DNA of 64,000 bases from Leifsonia soli (GTDB lineage Bacteria > Actinomycetota > Actinomycetes > Actinomycetales > Microbacteriaceae), in assembly GCF_013408745.1 (NCBI RefSeq), contig NZ_JACCBJ010000001.1, positions 124,001 through 188,000 on the forward strand, in the 5' to 3' direction. The position numbers and the translations under genes were made by a program. This document shows positions 9,138 to 17,626 of the stretch, piece after piece; position 1 is the stretch's first letter; each line of letters opens with the position of its first letter. The notes under the pieces were generated by a model, which was not told where the DNA came from, made no database searches, and saw nothing but the letters and a program-made list of their open reading frames with translations.

Positions 9138-10156
9138 TCACCCTCAACCGCGTCCTCTTCCTCATCCTCGGCGCGCTCTTCTCGGCCTATCACCTCTTCC
9201 TCGCTCTGTCGTCGCTCTGGATGCCGCGCGACGCCGGCCCGATCGTGGTCGCGATGGCCCTCTACGCCGCCGCGACGGTGATGAGCCTGTGGCCGACCAG
9301 CCCGACCAGGATGCCGCTCTGGCTCGCCGCCTTCGACCTGGCCGTCTGCGTCGTCATCCCGATCCTCGTCACGAGCCAGCTCGATCCGTCGAAGGACAAC
9401 GGGTACGCCACCTGGTACGTCGCGGCCGTCGGCACACTGATGACGATCTGCGCGGTCCGGCGGCAGCAGGTCGTCGCGTGGGCCGGTGTCGCGTTCCTGG
9501 CCGTGCAGACGGTCGTCTGGGCCGGGCTCGGCGCCCTGGCGGGCCTCGGCGTCATCGGCTCGGTGGTGTGGGTCGGCGTCGCGGTCGTGATCTCGGGTTC
9601 GCTCGCCAAAGCGGGCAGGGATGCGCTCCAGTTCGCCCGCGCGGAGCGCGAAGCGACCGAGTGGCAGGCCGCCCAGGAGGCGCACGTCATGGAACGTCAG
9701 CTGCGGCTCCGCCAGACCTACCGGGTCGCCGCTCCGATGCTCGCCGAGATCGTCCGTCGCGGAGGCGACCTCACCGAGGCCGAGCGCCGCGAGTGCCGGT
9801 ACCTCGAGGGCGCGATCCGCGACGAGATCCGCGGGCGGCGGCTCCTGAACGACGATGTCCGGCGCGAGGTGATGGATGCGCGCCGCCGCGGCGTCGTGGT
9901 CAGTCTGCTCGACGAGGGCGGCATCGACGACCTCGATCAGCGCGGCCTCGAGACGGTTCTCCGGCGGCTGGCCGACGCCATCCGCGGGACGACGACGGAC
10001 AAGCTGATCATCCGCACCGTTCCCCGGTCGTCGAAGACCGCCGTGACGGTGGTGGGCCTGCGCATGTCGGACGACGGCGCCGCCAACGCGCTGGGCGCCG
10101 AGTCGGAGGACGACGAGGTCGACCTCTGGCTGGAGATCCCGCGGCCGGTCGCCTGA
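9134..10156 (+). CDS. Membrane protein with a degenerate histidine-kinase-like cytoplasmic domain
   Basis: I do not recognise a named family for this 340-residue protein. It starts at a GTG overlapping the kinase stop codon by four bases (an ATG-less frame continues upstream, but the coupled start fits the operon). Five or six hydrophobic helices occupy residues 5-155. A charged, coiled-coil-prone segment follows (residues 160-230), then a domain laid out like the DHp/ATPase part of the neighbouring kinase. That domain lacks a recognisable phospho-acceptor His, N-box Asn and DxGxG glycine box. It may be a pseudokinase or accessory sensor acting with the upstream pair. This is inference from size, order and layout. 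Confidence 0.6.
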   Translation: MITLNRVLFLILGALFSAYHLFLALSSLWMPRDAGPIVVAMALYAAATVMSLWPTSPTRMPLWLAAFDLAVCVVIPILVTSQLDPSKDNGYATWYVAAVGTLMTICAVRRQQVVAWAGVAFLAVQTVVWAGLGALAGLGVIGSVVWVGVAVVISGSLAKAGRDALQFARAEREATEWQAAQEAHVMERQLRLRQTYRVAAPMLAEIVRRGGDLTEAERRECRYLEGAIRDEIRGRRLLNDDVRREVMDARRRGVVVSLLDEGGIDDLDQRGLETVLRRLADAIRGTTTDKLIIRTVPRSSKTAVTVVGLRMSDDGAANALGAESEDDEVDLWLEIPRPVA

Positions 10157-10193
10157 CGTCCGCTGATCCACGGACACGTCCCCGGACAAGGGG

Positions 10194-10228
10194 AAAGGGG
10201 CCGACACCCGAATTGTCGGCCCCTTTTC
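10194..10228 (+). terminator. Rho-independent terminator of the signalling operon
   Basis: Arms 10194-10205 (AAAGGGGCCGAC) and 10215-10226 form a perfect 12-bp stem around a nine-base loop, and the second arm ends in TTTT. It lies 38 bases after the stop of the third operon gene. A-rich bases on the opposite side make it usable in reverse, but accE is followed by more sequence before reaching it. Confidence 0.85.
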
Positions 10229-10234
10229 AAACCC

Positions 10235-10271
10235 CGAGTCAGGGCGACAACCCGAATATCGCCCTGACTCG
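10235..10271. other. Second tandem hairpin, 13-bp perfect stem
   Basis: Arms 10235-10247 (CGAGTCAGGGCGA) and 10259-10271 are perfectly complementary around an 11-base loop. It begins only seven bases after the preceding terminator and has no T run. It could be a back-up terminator for the convergent accE-side transcript or an RNA structure of its own. Confidence 0.7.
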
Positions 10272-10280
10272 CCCCCAAAG

Positions 10281-10310
10281 CACTCGCCTGCTTACCCTAG
10301 TCGGCGAGTG
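10281..10310. other. Third tandem hairpin, 8-bp stem followed by TTT
   Basis: Arms 10281-10288 (CACTCGCC) and 10303-10310 are perfectly complementary around a 14-base loop, and GTGTTT closes the right side. It is the third stem in a row within 120 bases. Confidence 0.55.
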
Positions 10311-10490
10311 TTTGGCGGTGTGACTCACGAGGAGAGACACCTAGCAATATCTATATTGACTGCGCTCCCAGTAAATACATAGTCGTCATTTTGGAGGACA
10401 CCTGGGGGACATTTCGGGACCCCCGTTCGGGGCGCACGCCGAAGAATCCGCATGTGCCCACCTTGGGGGACGCGAGAGTCGGGGTACAGA
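10311..10490. other. AT-rich, gene-free part of the gap between convergent operons
   Basis: This is the rest of the 334-base gap between the signalling operon and accE. It holds a 14-base AT palindrome CAATATCTATATTG (10345-10358). Overlapping this is a possible plus-strand promoter TTGACT (10356-10361) with CATAGT 16 bases on. A GGAGG (10393-10397) and two related GGGGGAC-containing segments near 10404 and 10464 follow. A TTG-initiated frame from 10391 would run antisense into accE, but its composition gives no protein support. A small RNA or a relic is possible. Confidence 0.4.
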
Positions 10491-10739
10491 TCAGCCCGAG
10501 AACGACCGCCATGCCCCCGCGCCCGGCCGGAGCTCGCCGCGCAGGCCCCGCTGCGTCCGCGCCCACGCGTCCGGTCCGGCCTCGGCCCTGAGCGCCTTGC
10601 CGGCCGCCGCCTGCTCGGCTGCCGCGGCGGTGAGGACGGCGGTGACCGCCGCGATCTCCTGCGCGGTCACGCCGCGCGTGAGGAACCGGAGCTGAGACGG
10701 GTCCAGCGGCGCGCCTCCCGCTGCCTCTGCGTCACTCAC
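10491..10739 (-). CDS. accE: Acyl-CoA carboxylase epsilon subunit
   Basis: An 82-residue protein matching the small epsilon subunits that stabilise actinobacterial acyl-CoA carboxylase complexes by bridging alpha and beta chains. It has the family-like core [20 protein letters not shown], an alanine-rich helix, and the C-terminal [19 protein letters not shown], where a Trp-rich end is typical. Its start overlaps the stop of accD by four bases, so translation of the two is coupled. It cannot be told from sequence alone whether it prefers the acetyl- or propionyl-CoA enzyme. Confidence 0.85.
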   Translation of the reverse strand: MSDAEAAGGAPLDPSQLRFLTRGVTAQEIAAVTAVLTAAAAEQAAAGKALRAEAGPDAWARTQRGLRGELRPGAGAWRSFSG

Positions 10740-12349
10740 AGCGGGATGTTCCCGTGCTTCTTCGGGGGAAGCGTCGCGCGCTTGGTGCGGAGAGCCCGCA
10801 GCGCCTTGATGACCGAGACGCGCGTGGCCGCCGGCTCGATGACCCCGTCCAGCTCTCCGCGCTCGGCGGCGAGGAACGGGCTCGCGACGTTGTACGTGTA
10901 TTCGTTGGCGAGCTTCGTGCGGACGGCCGCCACATCCTCACCGGCCTCCTCCGCACGCTTGATCTCGTTGCGGTAGAGGATGTTCACCGCGCCCTGACCG
11001 CCCATGACCGCGATCTCGGCGGTGGGCCACGCGAGGTTCATGTCCGCGCCGAGCTGCTTGGAGCCCATCACGATGTACGCGCCGCCGTAGGCCTTGCGGG
11101 TGATGATCGTCACGAGGGGAACGGTCGCCTCGGCGTAGGCGTACAGCAGCTTCGCGCCGCGCCGGATGACGCCGGTCCACTCCTGGTCGGTGCCCGGCAG
11201 GTAACCGGGCACGTCCACCAGCGTCAGGATCGGGATGCTGAAGGCGTCGCAGAACCGGACGAACCGGGAGGCCTTCTCGCCCGCGTCGATGTTGAGCGTC
11301 CCCGCCATGGCGCTCGGCTGGTTCGCGACGATGCCGACCGACCGTCCCTCGACGCGGGCGAACCCGATGATGATGTTGGGGGCGAACAGCGGCTGGATCT
11401 CGAGGAACTCGCCGTCGTCGACCACGCCCTCGATGATCGTCTTCACGTCGTACGGCTGGTTGGGCGAATCGGGGATGATCGTGTTCAGCCGGCGGTCGGC
11501 GTCGGTGATCTCCAGCTCCGGCTCCGCCTGGAAGGTGGGGAGCTCGGCCAGGTTGTTCTGCGGCAAGTAGCTGAGCAGGGTCCGCGCGTAGTCGAGGGCG
11601 TCCTCCTCGTCGCTGGCGAGGTAGTGCGCGACGCCGGAGACCTTGTTGTGGGTCAGCGCGCCGCCCAGCTCCTCGAAGCCGACGTCCTCTCCTGTCACCG
11701 TCTTGATGACGTCCGGGCCGGTGACGAACATGTGGCTCGACTTGTCGACCATGATGACGAAGTCGGTGAGGGCCGGGGAGTACACGGCGCCGCCGGCGGC
11801 CGGGCCCATCACGATGGAGATCTGCGGGATGACGCCGGAGGCCGCGGTGTTGCGGCGGAAGATCTCGCCGTACTTGCCGAGGGCGACGACGCCCTCCTGG
11901 ATGCGCGCCCCGCCCGAGTCGAGGATGCCGATCATCGGCACGCCCGTCTTGAGCGCGTGGTCCATGACCTTGATGATCTTCTCGCCGGCGACCTCGCCGA
12001 GGGAGCCGCCGAAGATCGTGAAGTCCTGGCTGAACACCGCGACGTTGCGGCCGTGGATGGTTCCGACGCCGGTGACGACCGCGTCGCCGTACGGGCGCTT
12101 GGCCTCCATGCCGAAGGCGTGGGTGCGGTGGCGGACGAACTCGTCGAATTCGACGAAGGAGCCCGGATCGAGGAGGAGGTCGATGCGCTCGCGGGCGGTG
12201 AGCTTGCCCTTGGCGTGCTGCTTCTCGATCGCCGCCTCACCGCTTGCGGTGACGGCCTCGTGGAACCGTTCCTTCAGGTCGGCGAGCTTGCCGGCGGTGG
12301 TGGTCAGGTCGGGGTTCTGATCGGTCTGACGAGGTTCGGTGTCGGTCAC
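10736..12349 (-). CDS. accD: Acetyl/propionyl-CoA carboxylase beta chain (carboxyltransferase)
   Basis: A 537-residue AccD-type carboxyltransferase that transfers CO2 from carboxybiotin to an acyl-CoA. Family features include [18 protein letters not shown] near the N-terminus and the oxyanion-hole segments [11 protein letters not shown] and [15 protein letters not shown]. The terminal segment [11 protein letters not shown] is typical of actinobacterial AccD/PccB. A GTG at 12358 is also open. The -10-like TAGAGT (12362-12357) overlaps that codon and stands seven bases before the GTG at 12349, so a leaderless start at 12349 is preferred. The gene overlaps accE and diverges from birA, whose product biotinylates the partner alpha chain. 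Confidence 0.93.
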   Translation of the reverse strand: MTDTEPRQTDQNPDLTTTAGKLADLKERFHEAVTASGEAAIEKQHAKGKLTARERIDLLLDPGSFVEFDEFVRHRTHAFGMEAKRPYGDAVVTGVGTIHGRNVAVFSQDFTIFGGSLGEVAGEKIIKVMDHALKTGVPMIGILDSGGARIQEGVVALGKYGEIFRRNTAASGVIPQISIVMGPAAGGAVYSPALTDFVIMVDKSSHMFVTGPDVIKTVTGEDVGFEELGGALTHNKVSGVAHYLASDEEDALDYARTLLSYLPQNNLAELPTFQAEPELEITDADRRLNTIIPDSPNQPYDVKTIIEGVVDDGEFLEIQPLFAPNIIIGFARVEGRSVGIVANQPSAMAGTLNIDAGEKASRFVRFCDAFSIPILTLVDVPGYLPGTDQEWTGVIRRGAKLLYAYAEATVPLVTIITRKAYGGAYIVMGSKQLGADMNLAWPTAEIAVMGGQGAVNILYRNEIKRAEEAGEDVAAVRTKLANEYTYNVASPFLAAERGELDGVIEPAATRVSVIKALRALRTKRATLPPKKHGNIPL

Positions 12350-12356
12350 GTCGTTC

Positions 12357-12428
12357 ACTCTACCGGCCAGCCGAATGGCCGTGCCGTTGACGAAACCCTA
12401 CAAATCCGCCGGCCTGCCCTGGCAGACT
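12357..12428. promoter_or_regulatory. Divergent promoter region accD / birA
   Basis: The minus-strand hexamer TAGAGT (12362-12357) lies seven bases before the accD GTG at 12349. The plus-strand hexamer CAGACT (12423-12428) lies six bases before the birA GTG at 12435. Both spacings predict transcription starting at or within a base of the start codon. A TTGACG at 12388 is not at a suitable distance from either hexamer. Confidence 0.5.
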
Positions 12429-12434
12429 GGCCCA

Positions 12435-13214
12435 GTGCGAGAGACTGACTCCGTGGACTTCCGACGCAGCCGAACCATCGTCCCCGTGCTCGAGGTGCTC
12501 CCTGAGGCGGGATCCACCAACGACGTCCTGAGCGCAAGGGCCGGCGACCTCCCGGATCTCGCTGTGGTCGTCACCGCCAACCAGACCGGCGGTCGCGGAC
12601 GCCTCGGCCGGGTGTGGGTGACGCCTCCGGACACCGCCCTGGCGATCTCGGTGCTGCTGAAGCCCGTCGGGCTGCCGCCGGAGTCCTTCGGCTGGTTCCC
12701 GCTGCTGGGCGGGCTGGCGATGAGCCGCGCGCTCGGCCGGTTCGTGCCGGGGGGAGTGCAGGTGAAGTGGCCGAACGACGTCCTGATCGACGGCCAGAAG
12801 GTCTGCGGCATCCTGACCGAGCTGCTCCCGGGGATGTCGGGGCTCGTGATCGGCGCAGGGGTCAATCTCTCGCAGACGCGCGAGGAGCTTCCGACCGACA
12901 CGTCGACCTCCCTGGCGATCGCCGGGGCCGATGCGGTGGAGGCGGACGCCGTCCTCTCCGCCTATCTGATCCAGCTGACGACGCTGTACCGCGAGTTCCA
13001 GGCTGCAGGCGGAGATCCGCTCCGCAGCGCGCTGCGCGACGAGGTCGCCGAGGCGTGCCACACCATCCGCCGGGCGGTCCGCGTCCAGCTGCCGTCGGGC
13101 GACGACCTCCTCGGCACGGCGGTCGGCATCGACGAGAGCGGCCGACTGATCGTGGAGTCGGATGCGGGCCGCACCGCAGTGGCGGCGGGCGACGTGACGC
13201 ACCTGCGGTATTAA
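12435..13214 (+). CDS. birA: Biotin--[acetyl-CoA-carboxylase] ligase
   Basis: A 259-residue biotin protein ligase that activates biotin with ATP and attaches it to the carrier lysine of the carboxylase alpha chain. Visible motifs are GSTNDVLS, the biotinyl-AMP loop GGRGRLGRVW, VKWPNDVLIDGQKVCGILTE in the catalytic core, and a C-terminal SH3-like domain ending in GDVTHLRY. No N-terminal DNA-binding domain is present, so it is a monofunctional ligase and not a repressor. The GTG at 12435 is chosen because a -10-like hexamer lies six bases upstream; a GTG at 12453 is an alternative. It diverges from accD-accE and is followed six bases later by a PH-domain gene. Confidence 0.92.
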   Translation: MRETDSVDFRRSRTIVPVLEVLPEAGSTNDVLSARAGDLPDLAVVVTANQTGGRGRLGRVWVTPPDTALAISVLLKPVGLPPESFGWFPLLGGLAMSRALGRFVPGGVQVKWPNDVLIDGQKVCGILTELLPGMSGLVIGAGVNLSQTREELPTDTSTSLAIAGADAVEADAVLSAYLIQLTTLYREFQAAGGDPLRSALRDEVAEACHTIRRAVRVQLPSGDDLLGTAVGIDESGRLIVESDAGRTAVAAGDVTHLRY

Positions 13215-13220
13215 TGGAGG

Positions 13221-13769
13221 ATGAGCAGCAGCCCGGACGGGATCCCCGCCCAGCCGCCCGAGCGGGTGATCGCCCGGCTGCGGTCGAACGCCCGTCGGCT
13301 GTTCTTCCCGAGCCTCGTGCTGATCGCTACTGCCGGGGCCGTGGGATTCCTCGCGGGACGGGTCGGTGAGGTCTGGGAGATCGTCCTGCTGTGGTCGGCC
13401 GCGGCCGCCGTGGTGCTCCTGCTGTTCCTCCTGCCGCTCGCGGCCTGGTTGAGCCGTCGCTATACGATCACCAACCGCCGTCTCATCCTCCGGCACGGCT
13501 TCTTCGTGCGGGTCCGCCAGGAGCTCCTGCACAGCCGCGGCTACGACGTGAGCGTGCGGCGGACGTGGCTGCAGAGCCTCTTCCGCTCCGGCGACATCCT
13601 CATCAACTCGGGTCTCGATCATCCTGTCGTTCTGAAGGATGTGCCGAAAGCCGATCAGGTGCAGCGCGCGCTGTCGGAGCTGATGGACCACTCGCAGACG
13701 GTCGTCGCGGTGCGGCGTCAGCAGTCGGAGTCAGTCTCCGACGAGACCACGGTCTGGGGTGCTCGCTAG
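13221..13769 (+). CDS. PH-domain (bPH2/YdbS-like) membrane protein
   Basis: The 182-residue protein has two adjacent hydrophobic helices (residues 32-50 and 56-75). A bacterial PH domain follows that begins SRRYTITNRRLILRHGFF and contains the characteristic R..LLHSRGYDVSVRRTWLQ segment. Such proteins sit in the cytoplasmic membrane and their role is unclear. TGGAGG at 13214 places the ATG well. Its last 39 bases overlap the end of the convergent gtrA-like gene. It follows birA by six bases and is probably cotranscribed. Confidence 0.8.
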   Translation: MSSSPDGIPAQPPERVIARLRSNARRLFFPSLVLIATAGAVGFLAGRVGEVWEIVLLWSAAAAVVLLLFLLPLAAWLSRRYTITNRRLILRHGFFVRVRQELLHSRGYDVSVRRTWLQSLFRSGDILINSGLDHPVVLKDVPKADQVQRALSELMDHSQTVVAVRRQQSESVSDETTVWGAR

Positions 13770-14309
13770 GGTCGAGCCCGTGATCGGCGCCAGCTCGCGG
13801 CCGCGGGCGGGGACATGCTGCGTACCCGAGGCAGTGACCCGGTGCCCGGCGCGAGCGGCCGCACGCTCGGGCGAGAACACCCACCAGCGGTAGAACGCGA
13901 ACCGGAAGACCGTGCCGAGCGCGAGGCCGACCACGTTGTTGGAGATGTTGTCCGCGAGCAGGCTCTGGTAGCCGAGCAGGTAGTGCGACACCCAGACGCA
14001 GAGAAGGGGAATGGCCATGCCCGCGAGGCTGACGATGAAGAACTCGATGCCCTCACGCGTCGCGTTCTCGTTGCGGTTGCCGGAGAACGCCCAGTACCGG
14101 TTGCCGACCCAGTTCGTGCCGATGGCGACCAATGTCGCGATCGCCGTGGAGAACAGGGTCTTGTGCGGCACGTTCACCAGCACGAAGAGCATGAGCAGGT
14201 TGAATACGAGCAGGTTGACCACGAAACCGACGGCTCCGACCGCGCCGAACTTGATCAGCTGCGGGAAGAGGCGCGCGCGGTGCGGTGCGGTGCTGGTGTC
14301 TGTCGTCAT
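13731..14309 (-). CDS. GtrA-family membrane protein
   Basis: A 192-residue protein with four predicted membrane helices between residues 18 and 140, starting FGAVGAVGFVVNLLVFN and containing the typical TNWVGNRYWAF and FRFAFYRWWVF segments of GtrA proteins. In other bacteria these help to move lipid-linked sugars across the membrane for surface-polysaccharide decoration. The Ala/Arg-rich C-terminal 35 residues extend beyond the family core. That tail overlaps the 3' end of the convergent PH-domain gene by 39 bases. A role in wall glycan assembly fits the polysaccharide genes further downstream. Confidence 0.85.
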   Translation of the reverse strand: MTTDTSTAPHRARLFPQLIKFGAVGAVGFVVNLLVFNLLMLFVLVNVPHKTLFSTAIATLVAIGTNWVGNRYWAFSGNRNENATREGIEFFIVSLAGMAIPLLCVWVSHYLLGYQSLLADNISNNVVGLALGTVFRFAFYRWWVFSPERAAARAGHRVTASGTQHVPARGRELAPITGSTLASTPDRGLVGD

Positions 14310-14426
14310 GCCCTGCCTGAGATGCGGGAAGATGGTCAATGCGTTCGTCACACTACGCGGACCAGGTTTCGCGTTCCTGTGAATATTCCCGGCCAGCATG
14401 ATAAGTATCAGAGGAGCAGATGGTCC

Positions 14427-15569
14427 ATGGCTAGTCACATCGTCGGAGTGATCGGCGGAGGTCAGCTGGCACGGATGATGATCCCTCCGGCCATCGAGCT
14501 CGGGGTCGACATCCGGGTGCTCGAGGAAGCCGAGGGGATGAGCGCGGACATCGCGGCCTCGGGCGTGGGCGACTACCGCGACCTCGACACCGTGCTGGCG
14601 TTCGCCGAGACGGTGGATGTGATCACCTTCGACCACGAGCACGTCCCGCAGGGGATCCTCCGGGAGCTGGTGTCGCGCGGCATCCCCGTGCACCCCGGTC
14701 CCGACGCCCTCCTCTACGCCCAGGACAAGCTGCAGATGCGGGCGAAGCTGAGCGAGCTGGGGCTCCCTGTGCCGGACTGGGCCGCTGTGGAGTCCGCCGA
14801 CGAGCTCGGCGCCTTCCTCGCGGACCACGGCGGACGGGCGGTCGTGAAGACCGCGCGCGGCGGATACGACGGCAAGGGCGTCCGGGTGGTCTCGGACGCG
14901 AGCGGGGCCGACGACTGGTTCCTCGCGCTCGCCGAGGACGGCCGAGGAGGAGCGCTGCTCGTGGAGGAGCTCGTCCCCTTCCGGCGGGAGCTCGCCCAGC
15001 TCGTCGCCCGACGGCCGTCGGGCGAGATGGCGGTCTGGCCGGTGGTCGAGACCGTGCAGCGCGACGGCGTCTGCGCCGAGGTGCTCGCGCCGGCGCCCGG
15101 TGCGGCCGGCCGGGTGGCCGAGGCCGCGGCGGACATCGCCCGGCACGTGGCCGCCGGGCTCGGAGTCACCGGAGTGCTCGCCGTCGAGCTGTTCGAGACG
15201 ACGGATGGGCGCGTCCTGATCAACGAGCTGGCCATGCGCCCCCACAACAGCGGCCACTGGTCGATCGAGGGAGCCGTCACCAGCCAGTTCGAGCAGCACC
15301 TGCGGGCCGTGCTCGACCTCCCGCTGGGGTCGACCGAGCCGCGCGCCGACTGGTCGGTCATGGTGAACATCCTCGGCGGGCCGTCGGAGGGCAGCCTCCA
15401 GGACCGCTACCCGGCCGCGCTCGCCGCGCATCCGGAGGCCAAGTTCCACGGCTATGGCAAGGAGCCGCGGCCCGGCCGCAAGGTCGGGCACGTGACCGTG
15501 GTGGGCGGGGAGGATCTCGAGGACGTCGTGTACCGCGCCCGGGCGGCGGCGGCCTTCTTCGAGGGCTGA
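14427..15569 (+). CDS. purK: 5-(carboxyamino)imidazole ribonucleotide synthase
   Basis: A 380-residue ATP-grasp enzyme of purine synthesis that makes N5-CAIR from AIR, bicarbonate and ATP. It starts with the nucleotide-fold motif VGVIGGGQLARMM. It also shows DHEHVP, the ATP-grasp KTARGGYDGKGV and NELAMRPHNSGHWSIEGA. Family length is normal. GAGGAG at 14411-14416 supports the ATG at 14427. A 12-base palindrome TGATAAGTATCA (14399-14410) lies just before the ribosome site. Its usual partner purE is on the opposite strand beyond the LCP gene, so the two are not in one operon here. Confidence 0.94.
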   Translation: MASHIVGVIGGGQLARMMIPPAIELGVDIRVLEEAEGMSADIAASGVGDYRDLDTVLAFAETVDVITFDHEHVPQGILRELVSRGIPVHPGPDALLYAQDKLQMRAKLSELGLPVPDWAAVESADELGAFLADHGGRAVVKTARGGYDGKGVRVVSDASGADDWFLALAEDGRGGALLVEELVPFRRELAQLVARRPSGEMAVWPVVETVQRDGVCAEVLAPAPGAAGRVAEAAADIARHVAAGLGVTGVLAVELFETTDGRVLINELAMRPHNSGHWSIEGAVTSQFEQHLRAVLDLPLGSTEPRADWSVMVNILGGPSEGSLQDRYPAALAAHPEAKFHGYGKEPRPGRKVGHVTVVGGEDLEDVVYRARAAAAFFEG

Positions 15570-15615
15570 GCCGAGGGCTGAATCGCAGGGGTGAGACGCA
15601 GGAGGGCGCGCCCGG

Positions 15616-16974
15616 TCAGCTCCCCTTCGGCTTGGCCGTCGCCGGGTGCACGGCCTGGCGGACGAGCTCCTGGATCTGCGCGTAGTCCGGCTCGGTCGGG
15701 TCGATCGTCGGGGGGACGAGCTCCAGCTGCTGCACGGGCAGCTTCCTGGTCTTCATGCCCAGGTCGACGAAGTAGCCCAGCATCGACTGCGGGATGTCGG
15801 TCTTCATCACCTGCGCGCCCGCGGTGGCGATGTCCTGGAACTTGGACACCACGTTGACCGGGTTGACCTGCTTCAGGATGGCGTCCTGCAGTTCGCGCTG
15901 GCGGGCCATGCGGTCGTAGTCGCTGGAGCCGTGACGGGCGCGGGCGTACCACTGGGCGTGATAGCCGTCGAGGTGGCGCTTGCCCGGCTCGATCCACTCG
16001 ATCACCCCGTTGAGGTTCTCGTCGCCGCCGATCGGGATCCGGTCCTTCACGGTGATGTCCACGCCGCCGAGGGCATCCACGAGATCGGCGAACCCCTGCA
16101 TGTCGATGAGCACGTAGTACTGGATCGTCAGGCCGGTGGCGCCTTCGAGGGCGTCGCGCATGGCCTCGATGCCCGGCTCGCTCTTGTTCTTCTTGGCGTT
16201 CGGGTACAGGTCCGGCTTGTACAGCTCCACCTCGGTGTAGATGGAGTTGAGCTGGCAGACGTCGACGTCGCAGCGGTCGTTGTAGCCGTAGCCGTCCGGG
16301 TACTCCGTGTGAAGCGGGGACGAGGCGGGGAACGGCACCGGGTCGAGGTCGCGTGGGAGGCCGATCGTGACCGCCTGGCCGGTGTTCGCGTCGATGCTGA
16401 CGATGGACATGCTGTCCGGCCGGAGACCGTCGCGGTCCGGCCCGGCGTCCCCGCCGAGCAGCATGATGTTGTACCGGCCGTCGACGGGAGGCTGCGACGG
16501 TCCGGCCGAGAAGATGTCCCCGAGCGCGCCGCGCGCCGATCCGGCGACGACGGAAGCGTACCCGGCGGTGCCGGTGAGTCCGACCAGCACGAGCACGGAG
16601 AACGCGGCGATCCAGCCGCGCGCGTTCGGTGCGGTGCGGATGAGGCGCACGAGCCGCAGGGTGTCGAGCGTGAGCACCACCCACAGCACCGTGTAGGCGA
16701 TCAGCAGCGTCTGGACGAGCGTCAGGCTGCCCGCCTGCGTGAACAGCGTGTAGATCGACGACGGGGACACGAGATAGACGACCAGCGTCACCACCGCGAG
16801 CAGCCAGAGCAGCAGGGTGGCCAGCACGCCGACGCGCCCGAGGACGCGGTTGCCCGCGACCACCTGGGCGGAGCCGGGCAGCAGGACGTTCATCGTGACC
16901 AGCCACCAGCCGCGCTTCGTCATCGTGTGGGATGAAGAGGCGTCGGGATGGCGCAGCGGCGTGGCGATCGTCAT
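15616..16974 (-). CDS. LytR-CpsA-Psr (LCP) family cell-wall glycopolymer transferase
   Basis: A 452-residue membrane protein with four or five N-terminal membrane helices (residues 24-145), more than the single helix usual in the family. An extracellular LCP domain follows. Conserved pieces are YNIMLLGGDAG, RPDSMSIVSID, the pyrophosphate-binding Arg in GLPRDLD, LVDALGGVDITVKD and RHGSSDYDRMARQRELQDAI. LCP enzymes attach lipid-linked teichoic-acid-like or other wall glycans to peptidoglycan. It is 10 bases downstream of purE and probably cotranscribed. The adjacent polysaccharide locus offers a likely substrate, which is inference. Confidence 0.9.
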   Translation of the reverse strand: MTIATPLRHPDASSSHTMTKRGWWLVTMNVLLPGSAQVVAGNRVLGRVGVLATLLLWLLAVVTLVVYLVSPSSIYTLFTQAGSLTLVQTLLIAYTVLWVVLTLDTLRLVRLIRTAPNARGWIAAFSVLVLVGLTGTAGYASVVAGSARGALGDIFSAGPSQPPVDGRYNIMLLGGDAGPDRDGLRPDSMSIVSIDANTGQAVTIGLPRDLDPVPFPASSPLHTEYPDGYGYNDRCDVDVCQLNSIYTEVELYKPDLYPNAKKNKSEPGIEAMRDALEGATGLTIQYYVLIDMQGFADLVDALGGVDITVKDRIPIGGDENLNGVIEWIEPGKRHLDGYHAQWYARARHGSSDYDRMARQRELQDAILKQVNPVNVVSKFQDIATAGAQVMKTDIPQSMLGYFVDLGMKTRKLPVQQLELVPPTIDPTEPDYAQIQELVRQAVHPATAKPKGS

Positions 16975-16984
16975 GGCGCGGTTC

Positions 16985-17497
16985 TCACAGCCGGGCTTGG
17001 AGGGCCCGGTTCTTCTGCTCGACGCTCGCCTCGAGGTCGGCGGCGAAGCGCGCGAGGGCCCCGGCGAGGGTGTCGTCGGAGGTGGCGAGGATCTTGACGG
17101 CGAGGAGGCCGGCGTTGCGCGCGCCGCCGATGGAGACGGTGGCGACCGGCACCCCGGCGGGCATCTGGACGATCGAGAGCAGGGAGTCGAGGCCGTCGAG
17201 CCGGGCCAGGGGCACCGGGACGCCGACGACGGGGAGAGTGGTGACCGCCGCCAGCATGCCGGGCAGGTGGGCCGCCCCGCCGGCGCCGGCGATGATGACC
17301 CGGACGCCGCGGCCGGCGGCCTCCTTGCCGAACGCGATCATCTTCTCGGGCGTGCGGTGCGCGGAGACGACCTCGACCTCGTGGGCGACGTCGAACTCGG
17401 TGAGCAGGCGGGACGCCTCCTCCATGACCGTCCAGTCGGAGTCCGATCCCATGACGACGGAGACCAGCGGTGATGTGGATGCGGGCATAGCGAACAT
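16985..17497 (-). CDS. purE: 5-(carboxyamino)imidazole ribonucleotide mutase
   Basis: A 170-residue PurE that converts N5-CAIR to CAIR in purine synthesis. Signature segments are [13 protein letters not shown], the catalytic SAHRTPEKM, and [16 protein letters not shown]. The ATG at 17497 is preceded on the minus strand by AGGAGG eleven bases upstream; an ATG at 17488 is possible. It leads a two-gene unit with the LCP transferase. Confidence 0.95.
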   Translation of the reverse strand: MFAMPASTSPLVSVVMGSDSDWTVMEEASRLLTEFDVAHEVEVVSAHRTPEKMIAFGKEAAGRGVRVIIAGAGGAAHLPGMLAAVTTLPVVGVPVPLARLDGLDSLLSIVQMPAGVPVATVSIGGARNAGLLAVKILATSDDTLAGALARFAADLEASVEQKNRALQARL

Positions 17498-17626
17498 GCT
17501 AGGTGCCGCCTCCTGCGCGGCCGGGTAGCCACGCGGGCGGTGCGCCGGACAGGGGTGCGCGCATCCAGGTGACCCCTGAACAGGTCACAGGAACCGCCCA
17601 GGCCGGATGGGTACCGTCGCCCGCCT

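Noticed and set aside
10391..10591. 66-codon frame starting at TTG after a GGAGG
   Set aside because: It runs antisense into accE, ends in a Pro/Arg string and matches nothing; kept only as part of the unexplained gap.
12388..12393. TTGACG between accD and birA as a -35
   Set aside because: Its distance to both nearby -10-like hexamers is wrong (well over 20 bases to the birA hexamer).
10754..12448. 564-residue plus-strand open frame
   Set aside because: It mirrors accD, whose motifs are unmistakable; the frame has no motif of its own.
14399..14410. Palindrome TGATAAGTATCA as a purine-repressor operator of purK
   Set aside because: It does not resemble known PurR-type sites, and no second copy lies before purE, so no regulatory claim is made.
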